A stretch of DNA of 64,000 nucleotides from Hygrocybe punicea (lineage: Eukaryota; Basidiomycota; Agaricomycetes; Agaricales; Hygrophoraceae). Below are positions 12,518 to 23,559 of the stretch, piece by piece. The translations under genes and the position numbers were made by a program. How positions within the stretch are numbered: position 1 is the first letter of the stretch; every line of letters begins with the position of its first letter. Where the stretch lies: NCBI GenBank assembly GCA_963556145.1, contig OY744462.1:1426001-1490000 (forward strand). Reading direction: 5' to 3'. Under the pieces are notes generated by a model. That model saw only the letters and a program-made list of their open reading frames with translations, was not told the origin of the DNA and searched no databases.

Positions 12518-12854
12518 AATAATGAGAGCTCACAATTACCCATAATTGACTGTACATTCCAGTGGCCGGTAGCAGGTAACCCGTACCGGTAGAGTGTATC
12601 CTTGCTATCAAAGTAAATATAGAGCCCAAGCAATCCCGTTCGTGTCGGCAACCGGTCGAGGAATACTCCGCGCGGTTGACTACCAGTTGGGGGAAATCTC
12701 CCTTAGCATCTGACGGTGTGTGAGACCTGCAGCAGACGGCTATAGCATTACGTGAACATGGTGAATGCACCCGAGGCACGGCAAACGTTTGCGACGCCAT
12801 GTTCTCATAGTCCCAGATGACTGTAAGGAGGTAGCGTGTCAACCATATCAACAG

Positions 12855-13680
12855 TCATGGGGGCAGGAAGCGGTACACACTTTGAAAAGTTCTAGGAACG
12901 TTTCTCCAAAGGCAACTATGGCGCATACAAGTAAAGACCGCATCATGAACAGCAGACTCTAACTCGAAAATAAGGCTGGCGGCCACTCGGGCTGGCCGTG
13001 AGTCCACGAAATATTTGTTGGCATAACTACCATTGATGAAACCTGCTTGGAGGCTAGTGTCTCCAGTTGAGAATGCGGATGTTAGCAAGGAAGCTTGCAT
13101 TATTTAGGGCGTCACTGGTATGATGACCATCAGGGCCATGGCGAAGATCGTTCCGATTGCTTTTGCTATGTTGCGCAGCTCCGAGCCAGGGTTGCAGTAA
13201 CACATTCCTTTGCGGGAAGTATTACTATTGCTGAGAAAAAGTAGGACCTCATCATCCTGAATCGGTTGATCAAAATCGTGGATGACGACACCCTTGACGC
13301 CCAAGGCCCATGCCGATCGAGTGCTGTCACGGTCACCCAATGTGTTCAGTGTTGGTGTGCCCCTGGTATTGGATTTTTCTGATGGCGTTGTCAAGTGCGA
13401 TCGCGAGGAGGGACTGGTCTTCACCTGGGATAATCACCATATTTGTTCGAACCAGATGAACCAAACCATAGGTTCGGTCATTCACTTCCGCCCTCAGCTC
13501 CCTAATGGCGTGACGTTCATTATCCTCGGTCAGCGTGCAAGTCCACATTCTGTTCAAAATGTTGGAACAATTTCACCTCATTTATCAATCACAGGCCCTT
13601 CTCGACCGTCTCCAGTATCAGGTCCAGCCCGGGTTGATCAATCCTCATGTCTTGCAACAAAACCCGTACGCATATGGTGA
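12855..13680. other. Unassigned region with short open frames
   Basis: Minus-strand frames near 12855-13100 and 13104-13560 are open for 70-100 codons but show no domain I recognise, and they do not join cleanly. They may be the decayed N-terminal side of the NLR/WD40 relic next to them, or unrelated. Confidence 0.3.
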
Positions 13681-13689
13681 AATTGAGTG

Positions 13690-14060
13690 AGCCATCCGCA
13701 TCCGCCACCAGAGACCCCGCCGGTGTTCAGGAGGAACCCAAAGAGGAGTTCATCTTGCGGACCAAGTATCCACCCATCTTGAATTCGAGACATGACTTTT
13801 GAACAATAGAAGGAGGCAGTAGCGCTATGGGAATGATGGCGGATAGGAGCTGAGTGCTCCAGGTTTGATGCAAATGGCATTTCCTGGACTGCATTTGAGC
13901 AAGTCTTCACGGCCAGGAATTGGCTTTCAGATGGCCTCACCTGTCTCTACATCACAGACTCGGATGGTCTTGTCATAAGCGGCAGAATTGAACGACCATT
14001 CATGGCCTGAAATTAGCTTTGAGATGGCCTCGCCCGTCTCTGCTTCTTTCGAATTTCTGA
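13690..14060 (-). pseudogene. C-terminal relic of an NLR-type (NACHT-WD40) protein
   Basis: Reading the minus strand from about 14060 gives the end of a WD40 blade (ETGEAISKLISGHEWSFNS), another blade end (YDKTIRVCDVETGEAI), and then the closing segment found after the propeller in many Agaricomycete NACHT-WD40 proteins: IQDGWILGPQDELLF followed, after a one-base deletion, by WVPPEHRRGLWW. The deletion is seen as CTCCTCTTTGGGTT where the family needs CTC CTC TTC TGG GTT. A blade core is missing between the two WD endings. In the family, WD40 blades sense ligands and the NACHT domain oligomerises; here only the tail remains and it cannot be functional. Confidence 0.6.
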
Positions 14061-14381
14061 CCAATTCTGACCTAGCGACAAGAGCGAAATCTCATTTCTG
14101 TAAGTCCTCGGAATTCTGCAGATTCGGAGGTCATCTTCACTGTAGACACTAGACACCAGTTGTATCCACCACACATTCAAGTTTGTCGTCACCGTCGTTC
14201 CTCAGCGCTCAGCGCTCAGCTATGGTCAACTGTTCACTAAGCGTGGGCTTGTGCGAAGACTGACGGACATGGTCATTGGAACAACTTCTGCGGCCCATCG
14301 CCACCTCGACCCGTCTTCACGCCCACGGACTCCCGCAGCAGACCATTATAGGCCCTCAGTTTCGCGTTCTTGAACTTCCTC

Positions 14382-16245
14382 ATGTCTTTACCCTCCAATC
14401 CCTACCAAGGACATGTATACCCCGAGAAGCCCACTGTCCCCTCTCCTTCGCACCAGGTTCTGACGATCCTATCAGGTTCAACCACATCCATTGATGCTAA
14501 AGTCGTGCATCGAGTCGACGGAGGGCTGGAGGCATGGGGGGTAGTGGTCGGCGCATTTTGCGCCCTATTTGTTCAGTGCGGTTTGGGTAAGTCAGACCGA
14601 ACTTGTCGCACTAATTTGACTTGTCGATTTCTTCTTACAAAACATCAGCCAACAGTTATGGTACCTTCCAACAATATGTAACTATTTCACTTCAAAAATG
14701 CAGCTGTTCTGACAATATCTGCAGCATTCAACGCACCAACTGGTCAATTCAACACGAGAAGCTATTAGTTGGATCGGGTCTGTCCAACTATGCCTTACTG
14801 CAAGTTGCCTCCCCTCTCTCTCTCTCGCTGCCCAAAGAAGCTAATTCGATTCTTCTGCCATCCAGGGCGTTCTTGGAACCATTTGTGGGAGAGCCTTCGA
14901 CGCTTATGGACCTCGCTGGCTCCTGATCTCAGGGTCTTGCCTCCTGGTTGTGAGCTTGTTCTTCGTGTCCGCCTCCCAAAAATATCATCACTTGGTACGT
15001 GGTTGATTTCAAATTGCCACCTCCGCCAACATCACATCTGCGCAGATGATTTTCCACGGCATCACCCTTGGAATCGGTTGTGCTCTGATCTATAATCCTT
15101 GCGTCGCAGTGGTTGGTCAGTGGTTTATTAAGCGTAGAGCAACAGCGGCAGGGATTGTCGTTGCAGGAGCTGCCCTCGGAGGTGTGTTACCATCTATTGC
15201 CATCCGTCTTCAAGCCCTCAAACACTATTCTCCCCAGGCGTCATATTCCCCATTCTGTTCTCCCATCTTTTCGATCGCCTAGGCTTTGGCTGGACGGTCC
15301 GCGCAGTGGCATTCCTCTCCATTGTCCTCCTGGCCGTCTCCATCACTACAGTCAAGGCTTGCCTTCCTCCACGCCAACCGCCCCCATGGTCTGCACCCAT
15401 CGTTGCACTGAAAAATGACAGGGTGTACACATGGCTTATCGCAGCGAGCTTCTTCGGCTTCTGGGGGTGAGCTGCCTTTCACACGTACATTCATGCGTTA
15501 AATTTATCGCTGGATGATTGCATATCCAGCTTCTGGATCCCTTTCTTCTTTATCGGTGATTTCGCGACCTACCGAGGCATGTCGGCTCATTTAGCCTTCT
15601 ACATGCTCCCTATCATGAATGCCGGCAGCATCATAGGTCGGATGGTGGGCTTCATAGCAGACAGGTGGGGGAGGTTTGTACTCCCATCCTCTCCTTTTCC
15701 ATGTATATCGTAGACTTACAGAAAACTAAAAAACAGGTTCAATACCCTGACCATGATTGGTCTCTTCTCCGGGATGGTTGCTTTGGTCGTATGGCCGATC
15801 GCCTCAAGCTACGCAGCCATATTCTTCTTTACCATCCTATATGGTGCCGGATCCGGTTCGTTCTGCCTTTTCTTGTGTAGGTCTTTTGCTTAAATCAGGA
15901 TACAACAATCACCCATGAAAGGTGCATTCCTTTCACTCTTCCCGCCATGCTCCGCTCAGATAGCACCACCGGAGCTCATTGGCTCGCGTTTGGGCTTCCT
16001 CTGGTTCGTCATGTCCTTCAGCACGCTTACGGGGCCGCCAATCGCTGGTGGTGGGTACTCGACATGCAACAAAGTCGTGGTTCTGTGGATGCATGCTGAC
16101 AAGTTTTTTTATTTTTTATTTTGCAGCGCTCCTCCGGAGAGGGACAGTGGGGAACGAATACCTGGCTACAGCCTTGTTCACTGGTGTGACGATTATAGTC
16201 AGTGGGATTTGCGTGATGTTTGCTCGGTTATCGATAATCGCATGA
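14382..16245 (+). CDS. Monocarboxylate-transporter-type MFS permease (MCT/SLC16-like)
   Basis: Ten exons close in phase to 437 aa: 14382-14586, 14649-14677, 14725-14799, 14866-14994, 15046-15181, 15238-15466, 15530-15673, 15737-15855, 15922-16050 and 16127-16245. Intron 3 is a GC-AG intron (donor GCAAGT at 14800), needed to join ...VQLCLT to GVLGTICGRAFDAYGPRW. Hallmarks are DGGLEAWGVVVGAFCALF (TM1, the MCT signature region), NSYGTFQQY, AISWIGSVQL, GRAFDAYGPRW, GIGCALIYNPCVAVVGQWFIKRRATAAGI and GRMVGFIADRWGR. About twelve hydrophobic segments can be counted. Fungal members move monocarboxylates, riboflavin or unknown metabolites by proton symport across the plasma membrane; the substrate here cannot be told. 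The short N-terminal cytosolic part is Pro/Ser-rich. No disabling change was seen. Confidence 0.92.
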
Positions 16246-17228
16246 GATACTCAAGGCAGCTTAATGTCCACAAAGGTCTAAGCATGCTCGTACCAAACCT
16301 CCCCCTAGTCAAGCATCCAGCTTCATAAAATCAGGGCTTGGCCTATTTGTGTATCTCCTTCATCAGTCCTAAGCAAAAAACCTGACCAGTCATTCGATCA
16401 AAGGACCACCCAAAATCGGGGGGTGCCCATACATTAGTCTATGGATAAGATCGTGTGTTATCGAGATACTCTCCTGGAAGGGCAGCGAGAAATATCGAGA
16501 GCAGAGAGGTCCAGGGACGACGTGGATTAGATAGAATCAGATTCGATGTCTGGGACAAGTTGTATGATGCACGTACAGTCCTAAATGCCAAATCCATGAG
16601 ATTAACGTTCCACAAAATGCAGAGCGACGATATGTTCGACGAGCCACATGTCTTCTCTCCATTCGACTTTTGATATCTTGGAGGCAGTGTGTCGGTGTCC
16701 TTTGGCCTTTTCTTTGTCATGCATAGCAGCAAGTCTCGTCACCTTGATGATAAATTGAAGGAGAATTGATCATCGAGAATGCGGCATGGACGCATCAATT
16801 GTATGGGTCAGCCTAGTCTGCAGAGGAGACCACAGGGCTGATGGAGAACAACGTCGGCACGATGTACTTCTAACGAGTTCCTAAGGCCTGAGAGTGTTTA
16901 CCCAGACAGAACCTTGATAATCATCGGTTTTGACCTGCAGAGAAGTGGACGAGAGTGCACTGAGCTGGGAAGTGATAATCTGTGAGAGAGAGAGACCGAA
17001 GTGGGGTGGTGTAGATGAAGATTCCAGGAGTGGACATGGCTGAGGAGCGATGAGGGCCGAGAACGGATGAATCTGTCTAGGCACAGAAGGATTATCAGCA
17101 TCGTAGTGGAAAGGAGGAGATCGTCGTCATTTTCGTTAATACCACCTATAAGTGGCAATATCCGAAATGACGCGGGTTTGGCCACAATGACCAGTTTTCT
17201 CACGCGTACGGGTTGGATCCAACATCAA
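16246..17228. other. Intergenic, no recognised gene
   Basis: Open frames on both strands near 16440-16730 and 16880-17200 lack any family resemblance and look random. The base composition changes to AT-rich and CpG-poor at about 17.2 kb, where the repeat-dominated region starts. Confidence 0.4.
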
Positions 17229-17761
17229 CTGTACAGATTTTTAACAGAATTTTGAATCTGTAGATAGGTCTGAACATCCAGGCAGATGTTTTGGCAGAAC
17301 TTTGAATTTGAGTCTAAATCAGTACAAGATGTCAGATTGTGTTATCAGTTGTAAAATCTGATCAGTAAGCATCTGTATAAACAATCTGTCTTATTATACA
17401 GATTCATTGTCAGTTTCTAAATGTAGCAACACATCTGAACTGTGAAACTGATTTTCCAACAAATTCTGAATCTGTACAAGGAGCTGTGTTTCTAACATCT
17501 GTGCTCATGTACCAATTTACAATCTGTGCATGGTTCAGCTGTTTTGCCCAATTTAGAAACTGATATGAATCTGTACAGTAAGAGAGATTGTTTGTACAGA
17601 TTCTAATTTTATTACTGGTCAGATTATAAATCTGATAACACAATCTGGTATATTATACAGATTTTGACTCAAATTCAAAATCTGTTAAAATATCTGTCTT
17701 AGAGTTCAGATCTATCTGTAGATTCAAATGTGTACTAAAATTTGCTACACAGCTGTACAGG
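17229..17761. repeat. Foldback (MITE-like) element with long imperfect inverted arms
   Basis: The left arm (about 17229-17425) read forwards matches the reverse complement of the right arm (about 17545-17761). Shared stretches include TTTGAATCT-TAGATAG-TCTGAAC, GAATTTGAGTC, CAGATTGTGTTATCAG, AAACAATCT and AGATTCAT..CAGTTTCTAAA. Both ends carry CTGTACAG. The arms are about 170-200 bp with a loop of about 120 bp. The short motif AATCTGTA and its complement recur throughout. No coding capacity and no clear target duplication were found. Confidence 0.75.
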
Positions 17762-20700
17762 TTAGCAGATGTTGGGGTATATGTGATGAGATATCACTTC
17801 AAGACATGCAGATTGATATTTATGAAGGTGGTATCTGAGTGTTGGCTGTCTTTACACAACACATAGATTCAAACAACCTGTTAATGGGATCTCTGAGGCT
17901 TTGGTGTTGGTGCAACCAAACCAACTTGCATGGACCAGATGATAACCAAACATGTTCAAATGTGATCATGTGTTTCTCACAACACCAACACCACAACCAC
18001 CACTCACCAACCACCTGACAGCCACCCCAATGTGTCACAACCAAAAACTGCATCAAAATGAGGGAAAGAAAGTTGCAGGGGACATTGCAGGCCCCCACTG
18101 TAAAGGTGAGTTATTTTTCAAGTTACACACACTAGTACTTACTAATAGTACTACCAAAGCTGCTGGCTCACCACACCTGTGGCCCCAACAATGCCCATAC
18201 CTGTGCCAAGGTGTCACTTTTCACTCCAATCCTACCTCTGATTCGGATCCCGCTTCACATGATGACGTCATTGACTGGGTTCAAAACATCATCGATGACA
18301 ACCGAAGACGTTATCCTGATCCCAGACAATATCCCAATCATCCGATCACTGCCAATGAACCACACACATCATACACCCTTATTATTGTTGCCACAGCTAA
18401 GGCTAGTGGTCAGCTAGTAGCCATTAGCCTAGCTGAATTTAGCTTAGCTGGACCCCAGCTAAGCTAAGGCTAATAACCAGCTACCAGCTACAGCTACCTC
18501 AAAATTTTAGCCATAGCTGGCAGCTAAGCTGCAGCTAATAACAGTACATTATCAGTTGTATTTTAGGTAGTATACAATTTATTTATCTAACATTTAAACA
18601 GCAGTCCATACAAACAGCAGGCCATACATGGCCATTTATAGTTACAGGCATATCTTGGAGTTTTATACGATGCTGATCTGGTTGGGTAAATCGTTCTACA
18701 TGATGCCATGCATCAAACTGGAATGGGCAAACAAGGTGCTTTGGGGGGTATTCGGTGGACCTCCAGTTTACCATGGAAGAATAATTATACTTACTTTTGA
18801 AGTAGCTCATGATGGAATTGACGAGCCACCTGACAAAACAGTTATGGTTTTGTTTCTTGCCTGGTGACTTTCCAACAGTCCAAGAGATCTAGCAACTACA
18901 AGATGGGGCAAACTTGGCTGAGAATAAACTAAATTCGGAGGCACTGCGCAAGTTGCATGAAATTGGGCAAGAAGCTCTTAAGCACTTGGAAGAGGAGCCG
19001 GCACTCCTAATGGATTCGATCAATGGATGGGATTTTCATGGATTGCATGACACAGGAATGGGAAAGTTTTGGGATGACCAACCCATCATTTGAGGTGATA
19101 TTCGTGGATTACATGATGAAGGTCTCATCATTTATTCGAATAGAATTGTCAAAGATGGACTTGGACGGGGAGGAGTTGAAGATCAAGGACAACATTATGG
19201 TGAGGATCCAGTATTTGATGGAGGGGTTATCCTGTTTGTTCATTGGTCTATGGCCATTCCTCACACTGTCGATGATACCGTTCTTGACAGATTGGTTTGA
19301 ATTCAGCCAGCACACCATCACTGAGGTAAGTATAAATTTTTTGCATTTGTGTGAAGATAGGAGACCATCTATGTTTGGGCAAAGGAGGTTTGGTTTTATT
19401 TATATTTTGTACTAAGTGTCAAGTCTCTGGTTACCAAACATAGCAGTCCTGCTATGTTCGGTCACTAGAGACTAGAGAGTGATCATTAGGTTGTCTGAAC
19501 ATAGCTGATCTCCTATGTTCACAGTAACATTTTCACAAGAGCTAATGCTAATAATTTTCGTGCTAACAGATCTCTACTTGGGTTGAACCAATGGCACCCT
19601 ACAAATGATTGATGATGCGCAGCCATGACATGGATGACCATTCAGCAGCCATGATCATGAACATCATGGATGGCAGTATATTGGTGAAAGATCAAGAGGG
19701 TGAGATGTGAGTCGGCAACAATATATTAGGTAGGATAAGGATAACAACACTAATTGATCATTCAACAAGCTATTATGTTACTTCAGCACGCATCACAAGA
19801 GTGTCCTCACAATGGAAGAGTACCTTGTGGATGCATCACATCAGGTTAAGAGAATGATGAACCAGAAGGAACTTGGGGCCCTTTTTTGAGGATGGTTGGG
19901 AAGATATCCTGGAGGCAGAGCTGGATGAACTGTTAGAAGGTGATGATGAGGGTTTAGCTTTGCGGTCAAGGGTGAGCAAAGTGCTCTCACAAAGACAGCA
20001 CTGGCTGATCGACGGGTTGTGTGGAATACTGAAACCTGGCAAGGAACTGAAGGACATCGCAGTGGAGATCATGATGATGATGAGTGCCTACATCAGCCAT
20101 CCATTGATGGTGACATTGGGAAGATTGGTGACACTTCCTGGCAGATATTTGCTTCGATCAACAATGTGGAATTGGATGAGATTCGACAAAAAGTCACTCA
20201 CAAAACAACTGCCATGTGTTGTGCAGTGTGCGATCCAAGAATTTCTGGCAGCTTGAACGTATTGTCGCAGGATGTTGGATTGCATGCTGGTGAATTATTT
20301 GCATCAATTGCTGAAAGACTTGATCAGCGAAAGAGGGTGGTGGGCACAGGTCATCGATCGTGAAACCAAGCAATTGGTTAGGAAACACATTCAATATCAA
20401 TGGCTGGATTGAATGGGAGCCATTCCCACCAACTGGGTAACTGCTCATCAGCTGGCAATGGAGGTGGTGATGAGTTGAGTTCATGGTGCAAAGGCTCTTG
20501 AGCATGATCAACTGACGATTGCTCATATTATAAGTATGTTTTTGGCCCTGTGAACACTGTGTTGTGGATGGGTAGAAACATATGCACAGCTCAAGTAAGA
20601 TCAACCCACAGGGCATCTCACATCCAGTGGAGGTGGACATCCATGTGCTCAACGACACAAGAGTAATCTAAAAATATTTCTTGAATCAACTTATTGCGTT

Positions 20701-21640
20701 CTGCAAATTGACCATACATGGATTGCAGGCATCTGCATTAGACTGCCGAAGTTCATAAAGACAGATGGATGCAACAAGGGCTGGCCTTATCATGGACTTC
20801 TTGACATATGCTCTTGTATCGTTCTCCAACATGATGACCTCTGGGATTTCATCCTTTATGGCTTCTATATTCCAATACACATTGGCAGATGGGTGGTCTC
20901 ACAGCTCAGGCCCATAATTGGACAACGTCATTTCTGACCACTATAAATTGTATGGTAATTCTGCCTCCCATCTGGCCAGATCCAAATGTTCCAGCTGAAG
21001 AAGTGTTTTTGCTGATATTTTTTCTGCCGGTGTAAGTGTTTTTGTCTGTGTGGATTTGGCCCTTGATGGAGGAGGATCCAGTCAGCTAAGTCCAAAATGG
21101 GTAGAAAATGAAATGGTTTCAGTTGAAGTTGCTTGCCAAGAATTCATGATGATTGGTTAGTGGTCATCTTGGCCAGGCATCTATTTGACCAATCTCAATT
21201 TAAAGTTTGATTGCATCAGAGAGCATGAACAATATCACTATCATCTAATTATTAATTGGACATGGATATTCATGTCACAAGAAATGTTATGTAATTCTTC
21301 CCTTGTCACACATAATGAGTCTGCAACATCACATGACCTGAGAACTATTTGAATTGAAGTCAACCCTTCTTGTGCTCTCAGTGGGTGTCAAATTTTGTAT
21401 ACAACTAAGTTAGCACTACCTCTGGTAGATTATATTGTAGAATAAAAGTTCTCATTTGAGGGGAAAATTTAATCCATCTCAGTTTCCAATACTCCAAGTC
21501 ACCATGGTTGGTTATAACAACTAGAATCAGCATAAGCATAAATCTAACTAATCAAAGCCAATTCTGTGCAGATGTAAATAATGGATTCATCAGCTGGGTG
21601 AATACCTTCTGCTGACTCCAAACTGGTTTATCAATACCAA
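17762..21640. other. Degenerate transposon-derived DNA, unassigned
   Basis: The region is CpG-poor and full of short broken frames on both strands. Coding-like scraps include DVIDWVQNIIDDNRRRYPD (18265, +), an acidic segment around 19880-19960 (+), and ENDTRAYVKKSMIRPALVAS (20750-20850, -). None can be assigned. Its composition matches the TET/Plavaka block to the right, of which it may be the decayed 3' flank. Confidence 0.4.
18385..18535. repeat. AGCT-rich palindromic repeat
   Basis: About 150 bp dominated by AGCTAAGGCTA/TTAGCC motifs, starting TTGTTGCCACAGCT. The wording resembles the subterminal TTAGCC-rich DNA of the hAT-like element at 43,041, so this may be a small deleted relative. 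No duplication of target sites could be confirmed. Confidence 0.35.
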
Positions 21641-21641
21641 G

Positions 21642-22320
21642 TCAGTCATGCACCATGTTTCGCATGTAGTGTGCTACACATATCCTTTCGCCCCCATCCC
21701 ATTTCTCCACACTGTGACTGAGAATCTTACCACAGATCTCCACTACAGTTCCAGGGGTGTAGGCAAGACTGGCACCAATTTCTGGAATGGTAATTTGTGC
21801 GTTGGTATGAGTCCCACAGCTGGCCAGTAAGTCATACCACTCTGCACAACCTCCAGTGTCTCGGTGTTGTGGGGTAACTCTGTTTATGATTACTGCTATC
21901 CCTGTGAACACAGAAGGCCATAATAGGGCATTTTCATGAACATTTGGCAGTTCATTGTCATCAATGAGTTTTCTAATCGCAGCGAGACTGGCATTATACA
22001 ATGCATGGTGGGTTATAGAAGTGATGCCATTGAGGACCATCTCCATCTGTTTCATGCTGGACATCCATGTAGCTGGCTCTAACCCATGCAGTGTCGTGGA
22101 CATCACTAAATGATCTTGTAGTCTCTGACATGGGTTGATGTTAATGGTCAGACTTTAACCCAATTGAAGAATGGGGATTGAAGATACCTCTCTACCCTGA
22201 GCGAACCATGCAGGTGAAAAATCAATCGACCCTGGTTGAAAACGGGGATCCTCTGGTGCCATAAAGAGATCAGGATTATTCCTCCATTGCACACTTTTCC
22301 CCTCTTCATGTTTGGAGATG
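21642..22320 (-). pseudogene. TET/JBP-type 2-oxoglutarate/Fe(II) dioxygenase, probably decayed
   Basis: The minus-strand frame 22106-21642 carries the catalytic core. HRDTGGCAEWYDLL supplies the HxD iron ligands, IPEIGASLAYTPGTVVEICGKILSH the distal His, and GERICVAHYMRNMVH the arginine expected to bind 2-oxoglutarate. This is the pattern of the basidiomycete TET/JBP family, whose characterised relatives oxidise 5-methylcytosine or thymine in DNA. Upstream pieces of the same gene are seen at about 22310-22150 (KSVQWRNNPDLFMAPEDP, FSPAWFAQGREVSS). A frame break follows at about 22150, and the hAT-like element at 22,329 cuts the 5' part. The catalytic residues are still present although the gene is broken upstream. 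It lies downstream of the AAA/PD-(D/E)XK and Plavaka genes on the same strand, consistent with one mobile unit. Confidence 0.75.
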
Positions 22321-22328
22321 GCGGTTAG

Positions 22329-23551
22329 TAGTGTTGGGGAAGTTCGGTCTCAGACCGACCCAAACCCGGTTTAGACCGAACCGAAACCGCCGGTTTCGGT
22401 TTTGGTTTGGGAAATTTCGGCTGAGACCGAACGGTTCGGTCTCCAGTTTGGAGATTTGGCCGCGGGCCGAAACGGTTTCAAACTGAGTTTGAACCGCAAA
22501 CCGACAGTACTTGGCTGACTTCGAAAGTCACCCAAATTCACCAACCCCCACCAACAACACCCCCGATGTACGCCAAACGAGGACGATGGAGCACCTGAGG
22601 TCGACAAAACGGGCGGCGGGGTACTCCCTGCCACCCTCGTATGTTTTTTATTTATATTTATTCGAACTTAACTAACGCATTAACACATTACAGGTTGACG
22701 CACACCACCATCACCACCATCACCACCATCACCATCACCACCACCACGACGGCAACGACAGCGACTGCCACCATGACGGCCACAACCACGACAGCAGTGA
22801 TCAACGCCGCACCGGACACGCCAATGCCTCCAACGCGCGCGCATGCAAACGAACGTGAACGGGGTGGAGTGGCAGTTGTCGAGCAGCGGGGGGTGGTGCA
22901 TCCACCCCCGCTCCTTCGTGGTATGTTATTTTTATTCTTTCTTTTATTGATTTTATTTGTATATAACGGAACGCGGCACAACACCACCACCACCACCACC
23001 ATGCAACACCAATGCGGCCAACGCGGGGTCAACCCGCCCGCCGCACGTGTACAACACGCATGACGCGTCGGGACACCCACGTGGAGAGGCCCGTACGCCA
23101 CCACCACGCGCTCGCCGAAAACAACCAACGCAGGACCAACGCGGGGCCAACACGCCCGTCGTCGCGTGCACAACACGTCTGACGCGTCGGGGCATCACCA
23201 CCACCACCACCACACCCAATCGACAACAGCCGAGGCGGAACACACGCGTTTGACGCGTGTGTTTCGCTAGGACAGGGCCGTGCAGCCCACCAACCCCCAA
23301 TCCCACCTCGTAATGAGGCTAGCCACGTCGATTGACGTGTGCAGCGCTCTTGCAAGGTCAGATGGGAGGGAGGGCCCCCAGCCCACGCGGTTCGCGGTTC
23401 AGACCGCGTCTGGACCGAAACCAAACCGACGTAAACCGTTTATGTTGGTTTCAGTTTCGGTTTGGGATTTTTTGGTAGGAACCGAACTGTTCGGTTTCGG
23501 TTTGGGGCAAAAAGGCCGAAAACCGGACTGAACCGAACTTCCCCATCACTA
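22329..23551. mobile_element. hAT-like non-autonomous element A
   Basis: The terminal inverted repeats read TAGTGTTGGGGAAGTTC on the left and TAGTGATGGGGAAGTTC on the right (inverted). They are flanked by a perfect 8-bp duplication GCGGTTAG (22321-22328 and 23552-23559). The element is 1,223 bp with subterminal GGTTCGG/CCGAACC-type motifs, CpG-rich inside, with ACC/CGA triplet tracts around 22700-22800 and 22980-23000. It encodes no transposase. Eight-base duplications and a TAGTG end fit the hAT superfamily. It is inserted in the 5' side of the TET/JBP gene. Confidence 0.88.
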
Positions 23552-23559
23552 GCGGTTAG

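Noticed and set aside
22680..23250. Overlapping frames within element A
   Set aside because: CpG- and ACC-rich low-complexity DNA within a non-autonomous element; no family resemblance on either strand.
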